This document shows, in pieces, positions 1-8,214 of a stretch of 24,350 nucleotides of DNA (the stretch's first letter is position 1; each line of letters starts with the position of its first letter). The position numbers and the translations under genes are program-made. The stretch is from positions 1-24,350 of the forward strand of contig DVML01000035.1 in NCBI GenBank assembly GCA_018714965.1. Direction: 5' to 3'. The stretch comes from Fimihabitans intestinipullorum (GTDB lineage Bacteria > Bacillota_I > Bacilli_A > RF39 > UBA660). The notes beneath the pieces are model-generated. The model did not search any database. It was not told where the DNA came from and was given only the letters and a program-made list of their open reading frames with translations.

Positions 1-2
1 GG

Positions 3-32
3 AAAATAGAAGTTGTGCGACTTCTATTTTTC
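3..32 (+). terminator. Rho-independent terminator of an upstream gene
   Basis: An 11-bp perfect stem (3-13 with 20-30) closes a 6-base loop, and the descending arm ends in TTTTTC. No gene in the window lies upstream, so it must end a transcript entering from the left. Confidence 0.7.
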
Positions 33-66
33 ATTGTGTGAGAATGTAAAAATAGAGTGGAAACAT

Positions 67-94
67 TTGGTATCTTTGAAATTCATGATATAAT
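67..94 (+). promoter_or_regulatory. Sigma-A promoter for deoD
   Basis: TATAAT at 89-94 is preceded by TGA (86-88), giving an extended -10. TTGGTA at 67-72 is a weak -35 at 16 bp. The predicted start near 101 leaves a leader of about 17 bases that carries the AAGGAGA ribosome site (104-110). Confidence 0.7.
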
Positions 95-117
95 ACATAA
101 TATAAGGAGAGTGAAAT

Positions 118-822
118 ATGACACCACATAATGAAGCAAAAAAAGAAGATATTGCAAAAACTGTGATTATGCCTGGAGATCCACTCCGCGCTAAATTTAT
201 CGCAGATCACTATTTAAAAGACGCCGTACTTGTAAATCAGGTACGAGGAATGTATGCGTATACAGGAAGTTACAAAGGAAAGAAAATAACAGTCATGGCA
301 AGTGGAATGGGAATGCCAAGTATGGGGATTTATTCTTATGAATTATTTACAGAATACGATGTCGATACGATTATTCGCATCGGATCTTGTGGAGCTTATA
401 CGAAAGATCTTAATTTATATGATGTGATCATAGTTGATCATTGTTATTCAGAGTCGACTTATGCAAAGATGCAGTCTGGGTCTATGGATAAAGTTTTGTA
501 TGGAACACCTGCTGTAAATGAGCATTTAAAAGAAGTTGCTAACAAGATGAATTTACCTGTGCATGTTGGAGCTGTTTATTCTAGCGACGTATTTTATTAT
601 GCAAAACCATTAGATTATAAAAAGTTATACACAGAAAAAGGATGCCTGGCTGTGGAAATGGAGAGTTTTGCACTCTTTCAAAATGCGAAAGTCTGTGGAA
701 AACAAGCTGCTTGTGTTTTAACTGTTTCTGATAATTTAGAAACAAAGGAAGAAACATCTAGCATAGAACGACAAAAAAGTTTTACTAAAATGATGGAGTT
801 AGTTTTAGAAAGTATCTTATAA
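118..822 (+). CDS. deoD: Purine-nucleoside phosphorylase, DeoD type
   Basis: Cytoplasmic purine salvage enzyme that splits purine (deoxy)ribonucleosides with phosphate into the free base and (deoxy)ribose-1-phosphate; the family forms hexamers. The 234 residues match the usual DeoD length. Residues of the E. coli active site are visible at near-identical numbering: His4, Gly20 and Arg24 in MPGDPLRAKF, Arg43, Arg87 and Ser90 in IRIGSCG, the ribose-binding VEMES at 179-183, and the catalytic Asp205 in TVSDN. ATG at 118 sits 7 bases after AAGGAGA, so the start is secure. The gene has its own extended -10 promoter. The next gene begins 38 bases downstream with no clear terminator between them, so read-through into the peptidase pair is possible. 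Confidence 0.96.
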   Translation: MTPHNEAKKEDIAKTVIMPGDPLRAKFIADHYLKDAVLVNQVRGMYAYTGSYKGKKITVMASGMGMPSMGIYSYELFTEYDVDTIIRIGSCGAYTKDLNLYDVIIVDHCYSESTYAKMQSGSMDKVLYGTPAVNEHLKEVANKMNLPVHVGAVYSSDVFYYAKPLDYKKLYTEKGCLAVEMESFALFQNAKVCGKQAACVLTVSDNLETKEETSSIERQKSFTKMMELVLESIL

Positions 823-860
823 AAACAAGAGTTTGACGTATACTAAAAAAGAGGTGACTT

Positions 861-2144
861 ATGGAATACAAAAAATATGAGCTTTTACCATATCACTTAC
901 ACGTGATTCATACTGAAAAATTCAAGACGGTAACGATCAAAGTTTGTCTGAAACGACCTCTCGTTCCCGAGGAAATTACGATTCGAAATTTACTTGGAAA
1001 CGTTCTTTTAGAATCTACAGAAAAGCATCCATCTAGAAGATATATGGGAATGATGACGGAAAATCTGTATGGCTTTTCTTGTCAGATGGATACGTATCGT
1101 TCCGGAAATTACATGATGACGACGTTGTCCGCTAGTTTTTTAGATGAGAAGTATACAGAACCGGGAATGTTAAAAAAATCGATTCAATTTTTAATTGAAA
1201 TTTTAAGTGGTCCAAATGTACAAAAGGGAGCGTTTGATGAACACTCTTTCAATATATGTAAAGAAGGACTGAAAGCTGCAATCGAATCATATGATGAAAA
1301 TCCAGCGAGATATGCGAAGCGTAGATTATTGCAATCGATGGAGGAGAATGCAACGTATGCTTGTATGCCTTGTGGAACACTTGAAGATTTAGAGAAGATT
1401 ACACCGCAAAGTTTATACGAATATTACGAAAGCGTTATGAAGAGTGACTTAGTCGACATATTTGTATGTGGGAATGTGAATGGAGAAGAATTAAAAAATA
1501 TGCTTTTATCTGAGTTTCATATCAAGACGATTAAGAAGCCAGGAAAGAGTCATATGATTACGCATAACAAGTATCGAAAAAGATGTAAAATTACAAAAGA
1601 GTCGCGAGATATTACACAGAGTATTTTAATGATAGGATGTAAACTCGATCATCCGACCGAGTATGAGCGTAAGTATGTCATGGGACTTTACAATCATCTC
1701 CTCGGCGGTAGTGGAGATTCGAGATTGTATCAAACAGTTCGAGAGAAACATTCTTTGTGTTATAGCATCTATTCTTCTGCAAGTGGAGTAGATAACTTAC
1801 TCTATATCCAAGCGGGAATCGATAAAGATCGTTTCAAAAAAACGACGGAATTGATTCGCAAGGAAATGAAGAGAATCGCACTTGGAGATATAAAAGAGGA
1901 AGAAATAGAAAAATATATCACGATGTATCTAGCAAGTTGTAAAGAGATAGAAGATTCTCCAAACGATTTGATTTCTCTTGTGATGGCACAAGAATACTTA
2001 CATAATGATCCATTGGAAGTGAAAGAAAAAGAAGTATTGAAACTTACGAAAGAAATGGTTGTGGAGTTTGCTTCAAAAGTAAGACTAGATACCATTTATC
2101 TATTGGAAGGAGAGAAGTCTCATGAAGAAACGACCACTCAATAA
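861..2144 (+). CDS. yfmF: M16-family peptidase-like protein, YfmF type (zinc motif absent)
   Basis: A 427-residue protein of the M16 (insulinase/pitrilysin) fold. It resembles the first member of the YmfF/YmfH (annotated YfmF/YfmH) pair, which is associated by annotation with 5-aminopentanol modification of elongation factor P. Around residues 40-55, where active M16 enzymes carry HxxEH, the sequence reads RNLLGNVLLESTEKHP, so zinc ligands are missing and it is probably the non-catalytic partner of a heterodimer. The later segment with HLLGGSGDSRLYQTVREKHSLCYS (split across residues of about 280-305) is the typical substrate-binding region of the C-terminal half of M16 proteins. GAGGTGA at 851-857 supports ATG 861. 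The end overlaps the next gene by 23 bases, which suggests translational coupling. No EF-P gene is in the window, so the link to EF-P is family knowledge only. Confidence 0.82.
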   Translation: MEYKKYELLPYHLHVIHTEKFKTVTIKVCLKRPLVPEEITIRNLLGNVLLESTEKHPSRRYMGMMTENLYGFSCQMDTYRSGNYMMTTLSASFLDEKYTEPGMLKKSIQFLIEILSGPNVQKGAFDEHSFNICKEGLKAAIESYDENPARYAKRRLLQSMEENATYACMPCGTLEDLEKITPQSLYEYYESVMKSDLVDIFVCGNVNGEELKNMLLSEFHIKTIKKPGKSHMITHNKYRKRCKITKESRDITQSILMIGCKLDHPTEYERKYVMGLYNHLLGGSGDSRLYQTVREKHSLCYSIYSSASGVDNLLYIQAGIDKDRFKKTTELIRKEMKRIALGDIKEEEIEKYITMYLASCKEIEDSPNDLISLVMAQEYLHNDPLEVKEKEVLKLTKEMVVEFASKVRLDTIYLLEGEKSHEETTTQ

Positions 2145-3408
2145 TTTAGATTTGACAGTTTACGAAGAGACACTTTCAAATGGGCTAAGAGTGTATGTGA
2201 TTCCAAAAGAAAATGGAAATGGAATTTATGCGACGTTTTCTACAAACTTTGGTTCGAATGTAGAAGAATTTAGTGTCAACGGAAAGAAAAAGATGTGCAA
2301 GGTTCCATTAGGTGTTGCTCATTTTTTGGAACATCAAATGTTTGAACAGGAAGATGGCATTGACCCGATGAAGTTTTTCGAAGATCGAGGAGCAATGACG
2401 AATGCATATACATCTAATACGAAAACGACGTATTTATTTTCTGGGCCAGATCACTTTAAAGAAAATATCAATTATCTGTTAGATTTTGTACAGAATCCAT
2501 ATATGACAGATGAAACAGTCGAGAAGGAAAAAGGAATTATCATTCAAGAACTAGGGATGTATGAAAATAATCCATATTTTAAATTGCGAAGTGGAAGTTT
2601 ACTACAGACGTTTGTAAAACATCCGGTCCGATATAATATTGGTGGTACAGTAGAATCTGTAAAGAAAACGACACGAAAAGATTTATATCATTGTTATCAT
2701 ACGTTTTATCATCCGACGAATATGTTCGTCGTCGTATCTGGAAATGTCGATCCAAAAGAAGTGATTTCGATCATCACGAATAATCAAGAGGAGAAAGAAC
2801 AAACAGAAGTTCCTAAAATCACTTATAAAAAGTATAATGAACCGGATCAATGTAAAAATGAATTTGGAAAGATCGAAATGGATATTACAATACCAAAGAT
2901 TTCTCTCAATTATAAAATGAATATATCACGTATGAAAGATTTGGATTTGCGCAAATTCTTAATTTACATGGATATTCTATTTAACGTAAAGTTTGGAACA
3001 ACTTCATTGTTTCACGAGAAAATGTTAAAAGAAGGAATTTTAACAGAGGAGCTGGATGTTGCAAGTGTACGAACGGATCAACACATCGTCTATATGATGT
3101 CTGCTGAGACTAAGTATCCGGATCTATTGTTGAAAGCAATCAAAGAAGAATTAGAAAATCTCGAGATAGAAAAGGAAGATTTAGAACGTAAGAAACGAGT
3201 TTATTGGAGTTCATATGTTTATATGACAGATGATATACGAGCAATCAATGGAAAAGTCATGGGCAATATCAATATGTATGGGTACGTGATAGATGACGAT
3301 TACGATGAAATTAAGAGTCTCAATTTATTGGAGATGAAAAAATATTTGAAAGTTGCAAACTTTAACCATTGTAATGTATTTATGATTGAGCCTAATCGTA
3401 AAAAGTAA
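2122..3408 (+). CDS. yfmH: M16-family zinc metallopeptidase, YfmH type
   Basis: A 428-residue M16 peptidase, presumed to be the catalytic half of a complex with the preceding protein. The zinc site HFLEH is at residues 67-71 (HxxEH), and a third ligand, probably Glu143, lies in IIIQELGMYENNP about 72 residues later, as in the family. The C-terminal half (about 230-428) is the degenerate second M16 domain. ATG 2122 lies inside the 3' end of the previous gene, with AAGGAGAG at 2107-2114 as ribosome site. Relatives are the YmfH protein of Bacillus and, more distantly, AlbF-type peptide processing enzymes. The natural substrate cannot be told from sequence. The stop codon overlaps the terminator stem at 3407. 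Confidence 0.86.
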   Translation: MKKRPLNNLDLTVYEETLSNGLRVYVIPKENGNGIYATFSTNFGSNVEEFSVNGKKKMCKVPLGVAHFLEHQMFEQEDGIDPMKFFEDRGAMTNAYTSNTKTTYLFSGPDHFKENINYLLDFVQNPYMTDETVEKEKGIIIQELGMYENNPYFKLRSGSLLQTFVKHPVRYNIGGTVESVKKTTRKDLYHCYHTFYHPTNMFVVVSGNVDPKEVISIITNNQEEKEQTEVPKITYKKYNEPDQCKNEFGKIEMDITIPKISLNYKMNISRMKDLDLRKFLIYMDILFNVKFGTTSLFHEKMLKEGILTEELDVASVRTDQHIVYMMSAETKYPDLLLKAIKEELENLEIEKEDLERKKRVYWSSYVYMTDDIRAINGKVMGNINMYGYVIDDDYDEIKSLNLLEMKKYLKVANFNHCNVFMIEPNRKK

Positions 3409-3440
3409 AAAAGGTTTCGGTTGAAATCTTTTTTATTTTC
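3407..3440 (+). terminator. Terminator after yfmH
   Basis: A 12-bp stem (3407-3418 with 3423-3434, one G-T pair) with a GGTT loop, and a T-rich tail. It overlaps the yfmH stop codon on one side and the -35 box of the next promoter on the other. Confidence 0.8.
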
Positions 3441-3449
3441 CTTTATAAT
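3421..3449 (+). promoter_or_regulatory. Sigma-A promoter of the short pilin gene, inside the terminator
   Basis: TTGAAA (3421-3426), 17 bp, TATAAT (3444-3449): close to consensus. The -35 box forms part of the loop and descending arm of the yfmH terminator. The transcript would start near 3456, leaving a leader of about 15 bases. Confidence 0.75.
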
Positions 3450-3470
3450 GAAATTAGGATAGGTGAGCTT

Positions 3471-3821
3471 ATGAAAAAAGGATTTACACTAATTGAATTG
3501 ATGGCTGTCGTAATCGTTCTTGGGGTTTTAGCACTGTTCGTTGTCCCGACGATTGATAAGACGATGAAACAAATTCGTGAAGATGGTTATGAAGAGCAAA
3601 TTAACAATATTAAAACAGCTGCAAAAAATTGGGGAGCTGACCATATACCAGAATTGCCAGCGGTTGGTGAAGATCTCTATATTACATTATTAGATTTAAA
3701 ACAAGCTGGACTTGTCGATAAAGATATTACAAACCCTAAAACAAAGGAAAAGTTTCCAGATGATTTACAAATTAAGATTACAAATGATAATGGAAAAATT
3801 AAATATGAAGTGGTAGATTAA
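3471..3821 (+). CDS. Type IV pilin-like protein with prepilin methylation motif (core only)
   Basis: A 116-residue protein beginning MKKG-FTLIELM, the class III signal: cleavage is expected after Gly4, leaving N-methyl-Phe and Glu5 of the mature form. It is followed by a hydrophobic helix to about residue 28. The rest (30-116) is a small globular core without cysteines. This core, with KNWGADH and the following LPAVGEDLYITLLDLKQAG, is clearly shared with the pilin-like genes at 12963 and, more weakly, 9769. Here the protein stops right after the core and has no extra domain. AGGTGAG at 3461-3467 serves ATG 3471. It sits alone between its own promoter and a weak AT-only terminator. It could be a major pilin, a pseudopilin or a competence-type (ComGC-like) subunit; no assembly genes are nearby to decide. 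Confidence 0.85.
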   Translation: MKKGFTLIELMAVVIVLGVLALFVVPTIDKTMKQIREDGYEEQINNIKTAAKNWGADHIPELPAVGEDLYITLLDLKQAGLVDKDITNPKTKEKFPDDLQIKITNDNGKIKYEVVD

Positions 3822-3840
3822 AGGAAAAGAGGAAAAATAT

Positions 3841-3868
3841 AAAAAAGGATTTCTTTTTTCTTTTTTTT
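3841..3868 (+). terminator. Weak AT-rich terminator after the short pilin gene
   Basis: Seven-base arms (3841-3847 with 3853-3859) of almost only A-T pairs, followed by C and eight T residues. The long T run makes it plausible, though the stem is weak. Confidence 0.45.
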
Positions 3869-3869
3869 G

Positions 3870-3878
3870 TGGTAAAAT
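3870..3878 (+). promoter_or_regulatory. Extended -10 promoter for sepF
   Basis: TGG-TAAAAT gives an extended -10; the T-rich stretch upstream offers only a poor -35. An alternative -10, TATAGT, is at 3883-3888. Confidence 0.4.
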
Positions 3879-3922
3879 GAAGTATAGTAAAGTGCAGGGT
3901 AGCGCACAAAGGAGGAAAAAAA

Positions 3923-4336
3923 GTGGGACTAAATTTAAAAAAATGGTTAAATGATGGTGATGATGCATATACAAATAGTGGGAGTGGAGATGAATACTAC
4001 AACCTAAAACCAGAAGAAGCATTAAGTGAAAATGATGGTGGAACAAAAATGATTTTATTAGAACCACGTGCTTATTCTGAGTCTCAACAAATTGTCGATC
4101 ATTTAAAAAATAGAAATACTGTCGTTGTCAATTTGAAGAGAGTTACGAGTGATCAAGCAAAACGTATTGTCGACTTTTTAAGTGGTACAATTTATGCGAT
4201 CGGTGGAGATTTGCAGAAAATTGGTGGTGGAATTTTCCTTTGTACGCCAAATAATGTAAATGTGCAAGGTAAAATTACAGAAGAGACAGATGGAAAAGAT
4301 ATATACGATAATGACGATATCAATGCAGACTGGTAA
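3923..4336 (+). CDS. sepF: Cell division protein SepF
   Basis: Cytoplasmic FtsZ-binding protein that bundles FtsZ and tethers it to the membrane at the division site. The 137 residues fit the family. MGLNLKKWL at the N-terminus is the amphipathic membrane-targeting helix. A variable acidic linker follows to about residue 40, then the compact SepF core (41-116) with TKMILLEPRAYSESQQI and the GGDLQKIGGGIFLCTP segment that contains the conserved glycines. The tail is acidic. The start is GTG at 3923, 7-8 bases after a strong AAAGGAGG at 3908-3915. It precedes divIVA, as in other Bacillota, but ylmG and ylmH, which lie between them in Bacillus, are absent. Confidence 0.93.
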   Translation: MGLNLKKWLNDGDDAYTNSGSGDEYYNLKPEEALSENDGGTKMILLEPRAYSESQQIVDHLKNRNTVVVNLKRVTSDQAKRIVDFLSGTIYAIGGDLQKIGGGIFLCTPNNVNVQGKITEETDGKDIYDNDDINADW

Positions 4337-4343
4337 AAAAAGA

Positions 4344-4372
4344 TTGAAATGAGAAAAATAGTGTGTTACAAT
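4344..4372 (+). promoter_or_regulatory. Sigma-A promoter for divIVA
   Basis: TTGAAA (4344-4349), 17 bp, TACAAT (4367-4372) with TGT before the -10. It lies just after the sepF stop codon, so divIVA can be made independently of sepF. Confidence 0.72.
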
Positions 4373-4399
4373 ATGGCGTAACACCGAGAGGTGATGAGA

Positions 4400-4858
4400 G
4401 TGGAAAAATTTAATCGAACACTTCGTGGTTACGATCCTGTTGAGGTTAATCGCTTTCTCGATCAAGTAATTAGCCAGGTAGAGGGGTTAATTAAAGAGTT
4501 AAAAGTTAAGAATACACGCATCGCTGAGTTAGAGGCAATCGAGCAAGAAAATAAACGATTACGACAGAAGATTGAACAATACGAAAAGACAGAGGAAACG
4601 CTGAATAGAGCGATTATTATGGCGCAGAAGACTTCTGATCAGATGCGAATGAGTGCACGTCAGGAGAGCGAAGCAATGATTAACGAAGCAAGACAAAATG
4701 CGAATCGTATTGTCAACGATGCTCTATTAAAGGCAGAAAGAGCCCAGGATGAAGCTGATATGTTAAAACGTAATGTCACTATTTTCAAACGTCGTTTAAG
4801 AGATATCGTAGAGGCACAACTTGAGGTTGTGGAAGATATAGAAAAAATTGATTTTTAA
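4400..4858 (+). CDS. divIVA: DivIVA-family polar/septal coiled-coil protein
   Basis: A membrane-curvature-sensing scaffold at poles and septa in Gram-positive bacteria. The N-terminal DivIVA motif is plain: RTLRGYDPVEVNRFLDQV (residues about 6-23) holds the conserved RGYD and the membrane-binding loop. It is followed by long heptad-rich coiled coils (about 24-60 and 65-145). I chose GTG 4400 because GAGGTGAT (4388-4395) then acts as ribosome site at a normal distance. The in-frame GTG 4391 and ATG 4394 lie within that ribosome site and would add three residues at most. The 152-residue product is on the short side of the family. The Ile T-box leader and ileS follow, a widely conserved neighbour order. 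Confidence 0.9.
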   Translation: MEKFNRTLRGYDPVEVNRFLDQVISQVEGLIKELKVKNTRIAELEAIEQENKRLRQKIEQYEKTEETLNRAIIMAQKTSDQMRMSARQESEAMINEARQNANRIVNDALLKAERAQDEADMLKRNVTIFKRRLRDIVEAQLEVVEDIEKIDF

Positions 4859-4889
4859 AGAACATGTGAAAGAGACGTTATAAAATGGA

Positions 4890-5064
4890 ATTGATAGAGA
4901 GTCTATGGTTGGTGGAAATAGATATGAAAGTTTTATAAAGATCACTCTGGATGTTTCTTTTGGATAAGAAAAGAACGGTAACGCGTTATAGTTTTGAGTG
5001 TATACATATAAATTAAGGTGGTACCGCGGGTAAAACTCGTCCTTAGCAGGATGAGTTTTTTTAT
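4890..5064 (+). promoter_or_regulatory. T-box riboswitch, isoleucine type, upstream of ileS
   Basis: The T-box core AAGGTGGTACCGCG (5015-5028) is a perfect match to the tRNA 3'-end-binding bulge. It is followed by a 12-bp terminator stem (5032-5043 with 5048-5059, loop TAGC) and a T run. The AGAGAG element (4895-4900) marks the start of stem I, and ATC at 4941-4943 before a purine is the likely Ile specifier codon. Uncharged tRNA-Ile should stabilise the antiterminator and let ileS be transcribed. I saw no convincing promoter just upstream; TATAAA at 4879-4884 is only a candidate. Confidence 0.9.
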
Positions 5065-5082
5065 TTGATAGGAGGAGAGAAT

Positions 5083-8000
5083 ATGAAAGAGTTTAAAGAG
5101 TTGAAAAAGGGGAAAGCAAGCGAAGTAGAACAAAAAATTCTAAAGGAATGGAAAAAGAAAGACATTTTAAACTTGACGATTGAAAATAGAAAAGATAATG
5201 ATTCTTTTGTCTTTTACGATGGACCAATTTATGCGAATGCGAAACCAGGAATTCATCACGTTTTTGCCAAGACGATCAAAGATGCTTTTTGTAAATATAA
5301 AACAATGCAAGGGTACCATGTATTAAGAAAGATTGGACTTGATACGCATGGCCTTCCAATCGAAGTAAACGTAGAGAAGAAACTTGGTTTTAAGACAAAA
5401 GCAGATATCGAAAAGTTCGGTGTAGAAAACTTTTGTAAGGAATGTAATCAAGCAACAGCAGTCAATATCGATGAGATTAACTACGTAACAGATTGCATGG
5501 GACAATTCATCGATTGTGAACACCCTTATGTAACTTGTGAAAACGATTATATCGAATCTGAATGGTGGATCATTAAAGAAATGGATAAGAAAGGTCTTCT
5601 ATATCATGGAGATCGTGTATTATGGTACTGTCCAAGATGTGGAACAGAACTTTCTGCGAACGAAGTATCACAAGGATATGAACAAGATGCAGTTAATACA
5701 GTTATCGTTCCATTTAAAATCAAAGATCGAGACGAGTATTTCTTAGTATGGACGACGACCCCTTGGACATTGATGGCAAATGTTGCACTATGCGTTAATC
5801 CAAATTTGGAATATATTAAAGTAAATTCAAAAGGATATACGTTTATCTTGGCATCTTCTTTAGCTGATACGGTATTAGGCGAAGATTACGAAGTATTGGA
5901 AACTTATAAAGGAACTGACTTAGTAGGAATCAAGTATGAACAGTTAATGCCATTTGTCGAAGTAAAAGGAAAAGCATTCGAAGTGATTGCAGATGAATAT
6001 GTCACTGCAGAAGATGGAACAGGAGTCGTTCATATCGCACCAGCGTATGGAGCAGACGATAACCGCGTTTGTATGGAACATGGAATTGTAGTTGCAAATC
6101 CTGTTGGACTAGATGGATGTTATACAACTGGACCATGGAAAGGTACGCTTGTAACAGATAAAGACTTAGAACTTGAAATTGTAGGATGGTTAAAAGAGAA
6201 CGATAAACTATTCAAAAAACAGAAGATTACTCACGATTATCCACATTGTTGGAGATGTCATTCTCCTTTGATTAACTATCCAAAACCAGCTTGGTATATC
6301 AAAACGACAGAATACAAAGATAAAATTATCGAAGCAAATAAAAAGATCAACTGGTATCCTTCTTATGTTGGAGAAAAGCGTTTTGGTAACTGGCTTGAAA
6401 ACATGGTAGACTGGGGAATCTCAAGAAATCGTTATTGGGGATGTCCACTTCCTGTATGGACATGTGAATGTGGACATAAACACGTCATTGGTTCTCTAGA
6501 TGAATTGCAAGAAATGGTTATGGAAGATGTCGATGTAAGAAAGATGGAGTTACATAGACCTTATGTAGATGATCTACATATCAAGTGTGAAAAATGTGGT
6601 AAGACGATGTCTCGTGTCAAAGATGTCTTGGACGTTTGGTTTGACTCTGGAGCAATGCCATATGCACAATTTCACTATCCATTTGAGAATAAAGAGTTGT
6701 TTGAAAGTCAATTCCCAGCTGACTTTATCGCAGAGGGACTTGATCAAACACGTGGGTGGTTCTATGTATTGTTAGTTATTTCAACGATTATTTCTGGAGA
6801 GTCTTCATTTAAAAATGTCGTTGTAAATGACATGATGTTGGATGCTCACGGAAAGAAAATGAGTAAGTCAACTGGAAATATTATCGATCCAATTGAAATT
6901 ATGACGAAATATGGTGCGGATCCAGTGAGATGGTATATGCTTTATGCTTCTCCTGTATGGACGCCACTTAAGTTTGATGAAAATGGTGTAAAAGAAGTTT
7001 ACTCTAAGTTCTTCAATACATTTAGAAATACATATTCTTTCTTTGCTCTTTATGCAAATACAGATCACGTCGATCCAAGAACATTCGATGTTCCTTATGA
7101 AAAAAGAGAAGAGATCGATCATTGGTTGCTTTCTAAATACCACAAATTATTAGATTATGTTACGAAATCATACGAAGAATACGATTTAAATAAGGTAGTT
7201 AGAAGTATTACAGATTTTGTAAATGAAGATTTATCTAACTGGTATATTAGAAGAAACCGTCGTAGATTCTGGGAAAGTGAGTTAAACGATAGCAAGAAAG
7301 CTGTTTATAAGACAACTTATGAAGTATTAGTTGGACTATGTCAGATGATTGCTCCAATCGCATCTTATACAGCAGAGGAAATCTATACGAGTCTCACAGG
7401 AGAGGAGTCTGTGCATCTTAGCGACTTCCCTGTAGCAAATGCATCACTGATCAATGAAGACATTGAAAAGAGAATGGATTTGGTAAGAAGCTTGATTTCT
7501 CTTGGAAGAAATGCACGTGAAGAAGCGAAGATTAAAGTACGTCAACCAATTAGCGAAGTATTGCTAGATGGAAAGAACGAAAAGACTATTGGAGGCTTAA
7601 CGGATTTAATTAAAGAAGAGTTAAACGTAAAGAACGTCGTATATAAATCTGATTTAAGCGAATTTATGAACTTTACAGTTCTTCCAAATTATAAGGTTGC
7701 AGGACCAATCTTTGGACCAGATATCAAGTTATATGCGGAAGCATTAAAAAATCTATCAGTAGAACAAATTTTAGCACTACAAAACGAAGATAATATCGAT
7801 ATTGAAGTAGGGGATATTCCATATAATATCTCTGCTGATATGGTTGTTATCCGCATTCAAGCAAAAGAAGGATTCAATGTTCAGATGGAAAACAATCAAT
7901 TTATCATCTTAGATACTGAATTAACACAAGAATTAATCGAGGAAGGAATTGCTCGTGAACTTGTATCGAAGGTACAGAATTTGCGAAAGACGAAAGATTT

Positions 8001-8184
8001 CGATGTTGCAGATCGTATCGAATTATACTATAGTGGAGACGAAGAATTCAAAACAGCATTAGAGCATTTTGAAGAATTTGTAAAAGAAGAAACACTTGCT
8101 TTAGAGCTAGTAGAAAAGGATGACTTAAAAGATACTTTCGATATCAATGGTCATGAAGTTTCATTAGATGTAAAAAAAGTATAA
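5083..8184 (+). CDS. ileS: Isoleucyl-tRNA synthetase, type 2 (eukaryote-like), with GIHH signature
   Basis: Charges tRNA-Ile with isoleucine in the cytoplasm. The 1033 residues and overall sequence fit the IleRS2 class. YDGPIYANAKPG leads into the first class I signature, which here reads GIHH (residues 56-59) instead of HxGH. The second signature KMSKS is at 592-596, in HGKKMSKSTGN. The CP1 editing domain lies between (TTTPWTL near 220). Cys-rich pairs WYCPRCG, HCWRCH and CECGHKH...CEKCG look like zinc sites. The C-terminal third holds the anticodon-binding domain. ATG 5083 is 7 bases after AGGAGG (5070-5075); an upstream in-frame TTG at 5065 lies in the terminator tail and is rejected. Expression is controlled by the T-box leader. 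Confidence 0.96.
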   Translation: MKEFKELKKGKASEVEQKILKEWKKKDILNLTIENRKDNDSFVFYDGPIYANAKPGIHHVFAKTIKDAFCKYKTMQGYHVLRKIGLDTHGLPIEVNVEKKLGFKTKADIEKFGVENFCKECNQATAVNIDEINYVTDCMGQFIDCEHPYVTCENDYIESEWWIIKEMDKKGLLYHGDRVLWYCPRCGTELSANEVSQGYEQDAVNTVIVPFKIKDRDEYFLVWTTTPWTLMANVALCVNPNLEYIKVNSKGYTFILASSLADTVLGEDYEVLETYKGTDLVGIKYEQLMPFVEVKGKAFEVIADEYVTAEDGTGVVHIAPAYGADDNRVCMEHGIVVANPVGLDGCYTTGPWKGTLVTDKDLELEIVGWLKENDKLFKKQKITHDYPHCWRCHSPLINYPKPAWYIKTTEYKDKIIEANKKINWYPSYVGEKRFGNWLENMVDWGISRNRYWGCPLPVWTCECGHKHVIGSLDELQEMVMEDVDVRKMELHRPYVDDLHIKCEKCGKTMSRVKDVLDVWFDSGAMPYAQFHYPFENKELFESQFPADFIAEGLDQTRGWFYVLLVISTIISGESSFKNVVVNDMMLDAHGKKMSKSTGNIIDPIEIMTKYGADPVRWYMLYASPVWTPLKFDENGVKEVYSKFFNTFRNTYSFFALYANTDHVDPRTFDVPYEKREEIDHWLLSKYHKLLDYVTKSYEEYDLNKVVRSITDFVNEDLSNWYIRRNRRRFWESELNDSKKAVYKTTYEVLVGLCQMIAPIASYTAEEIYTSLTGEESVHLSDFPVANASLINEDIEKRMDLVRSLISLGRNAREEAKIKVRQPISEVLLDGKNEKTIGGLTDLIKEELNVKNVVYKSDLSEFMNFTVLPNYKVAGPIFGPDIKLYAEALKNLSVEQILALQNEDNIDIEVGDIPYNISADMVVIRIQAKEGFNVQMENNQFIILDTELTQELIEEGIARELVSKVQNLRKTKDFDVADRIELYYSGDEEFKTALEHFEEFVKEETLALELVEKDDLKDTFDINGHEVSLDVKKV

Positions 8185-8214
8185 AAAGACCTATCGATAA
8201 GATAGGCCTTTTTC
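8183..8214. terminator. Bidirectional terminator between ileS and the convergent gene
   Basis: The arms 8183-8195 and 8201-8213 pair with one A-C mismatch around a 5-base loop. A-tracts on the left and T-tracts on the right give U-runs on both strands. The stop codons of ileS and of the minus-strand gene touch or lie in the stem. Confidence 0.85.

Noticed and set aside
812..860. Separate promoter for yfmF between deoD and yfmF
   Set aside because: TTGACG and TATACT are present but only 1-2 bases apart, so they do not form a promoter.
3765..4067. A 100-codon minus-strand frame over the pilin end and sepF start
   Set aside because: His/Leu/Phe-rich shadow product that crosses a terminator, a promoter and two real genes.
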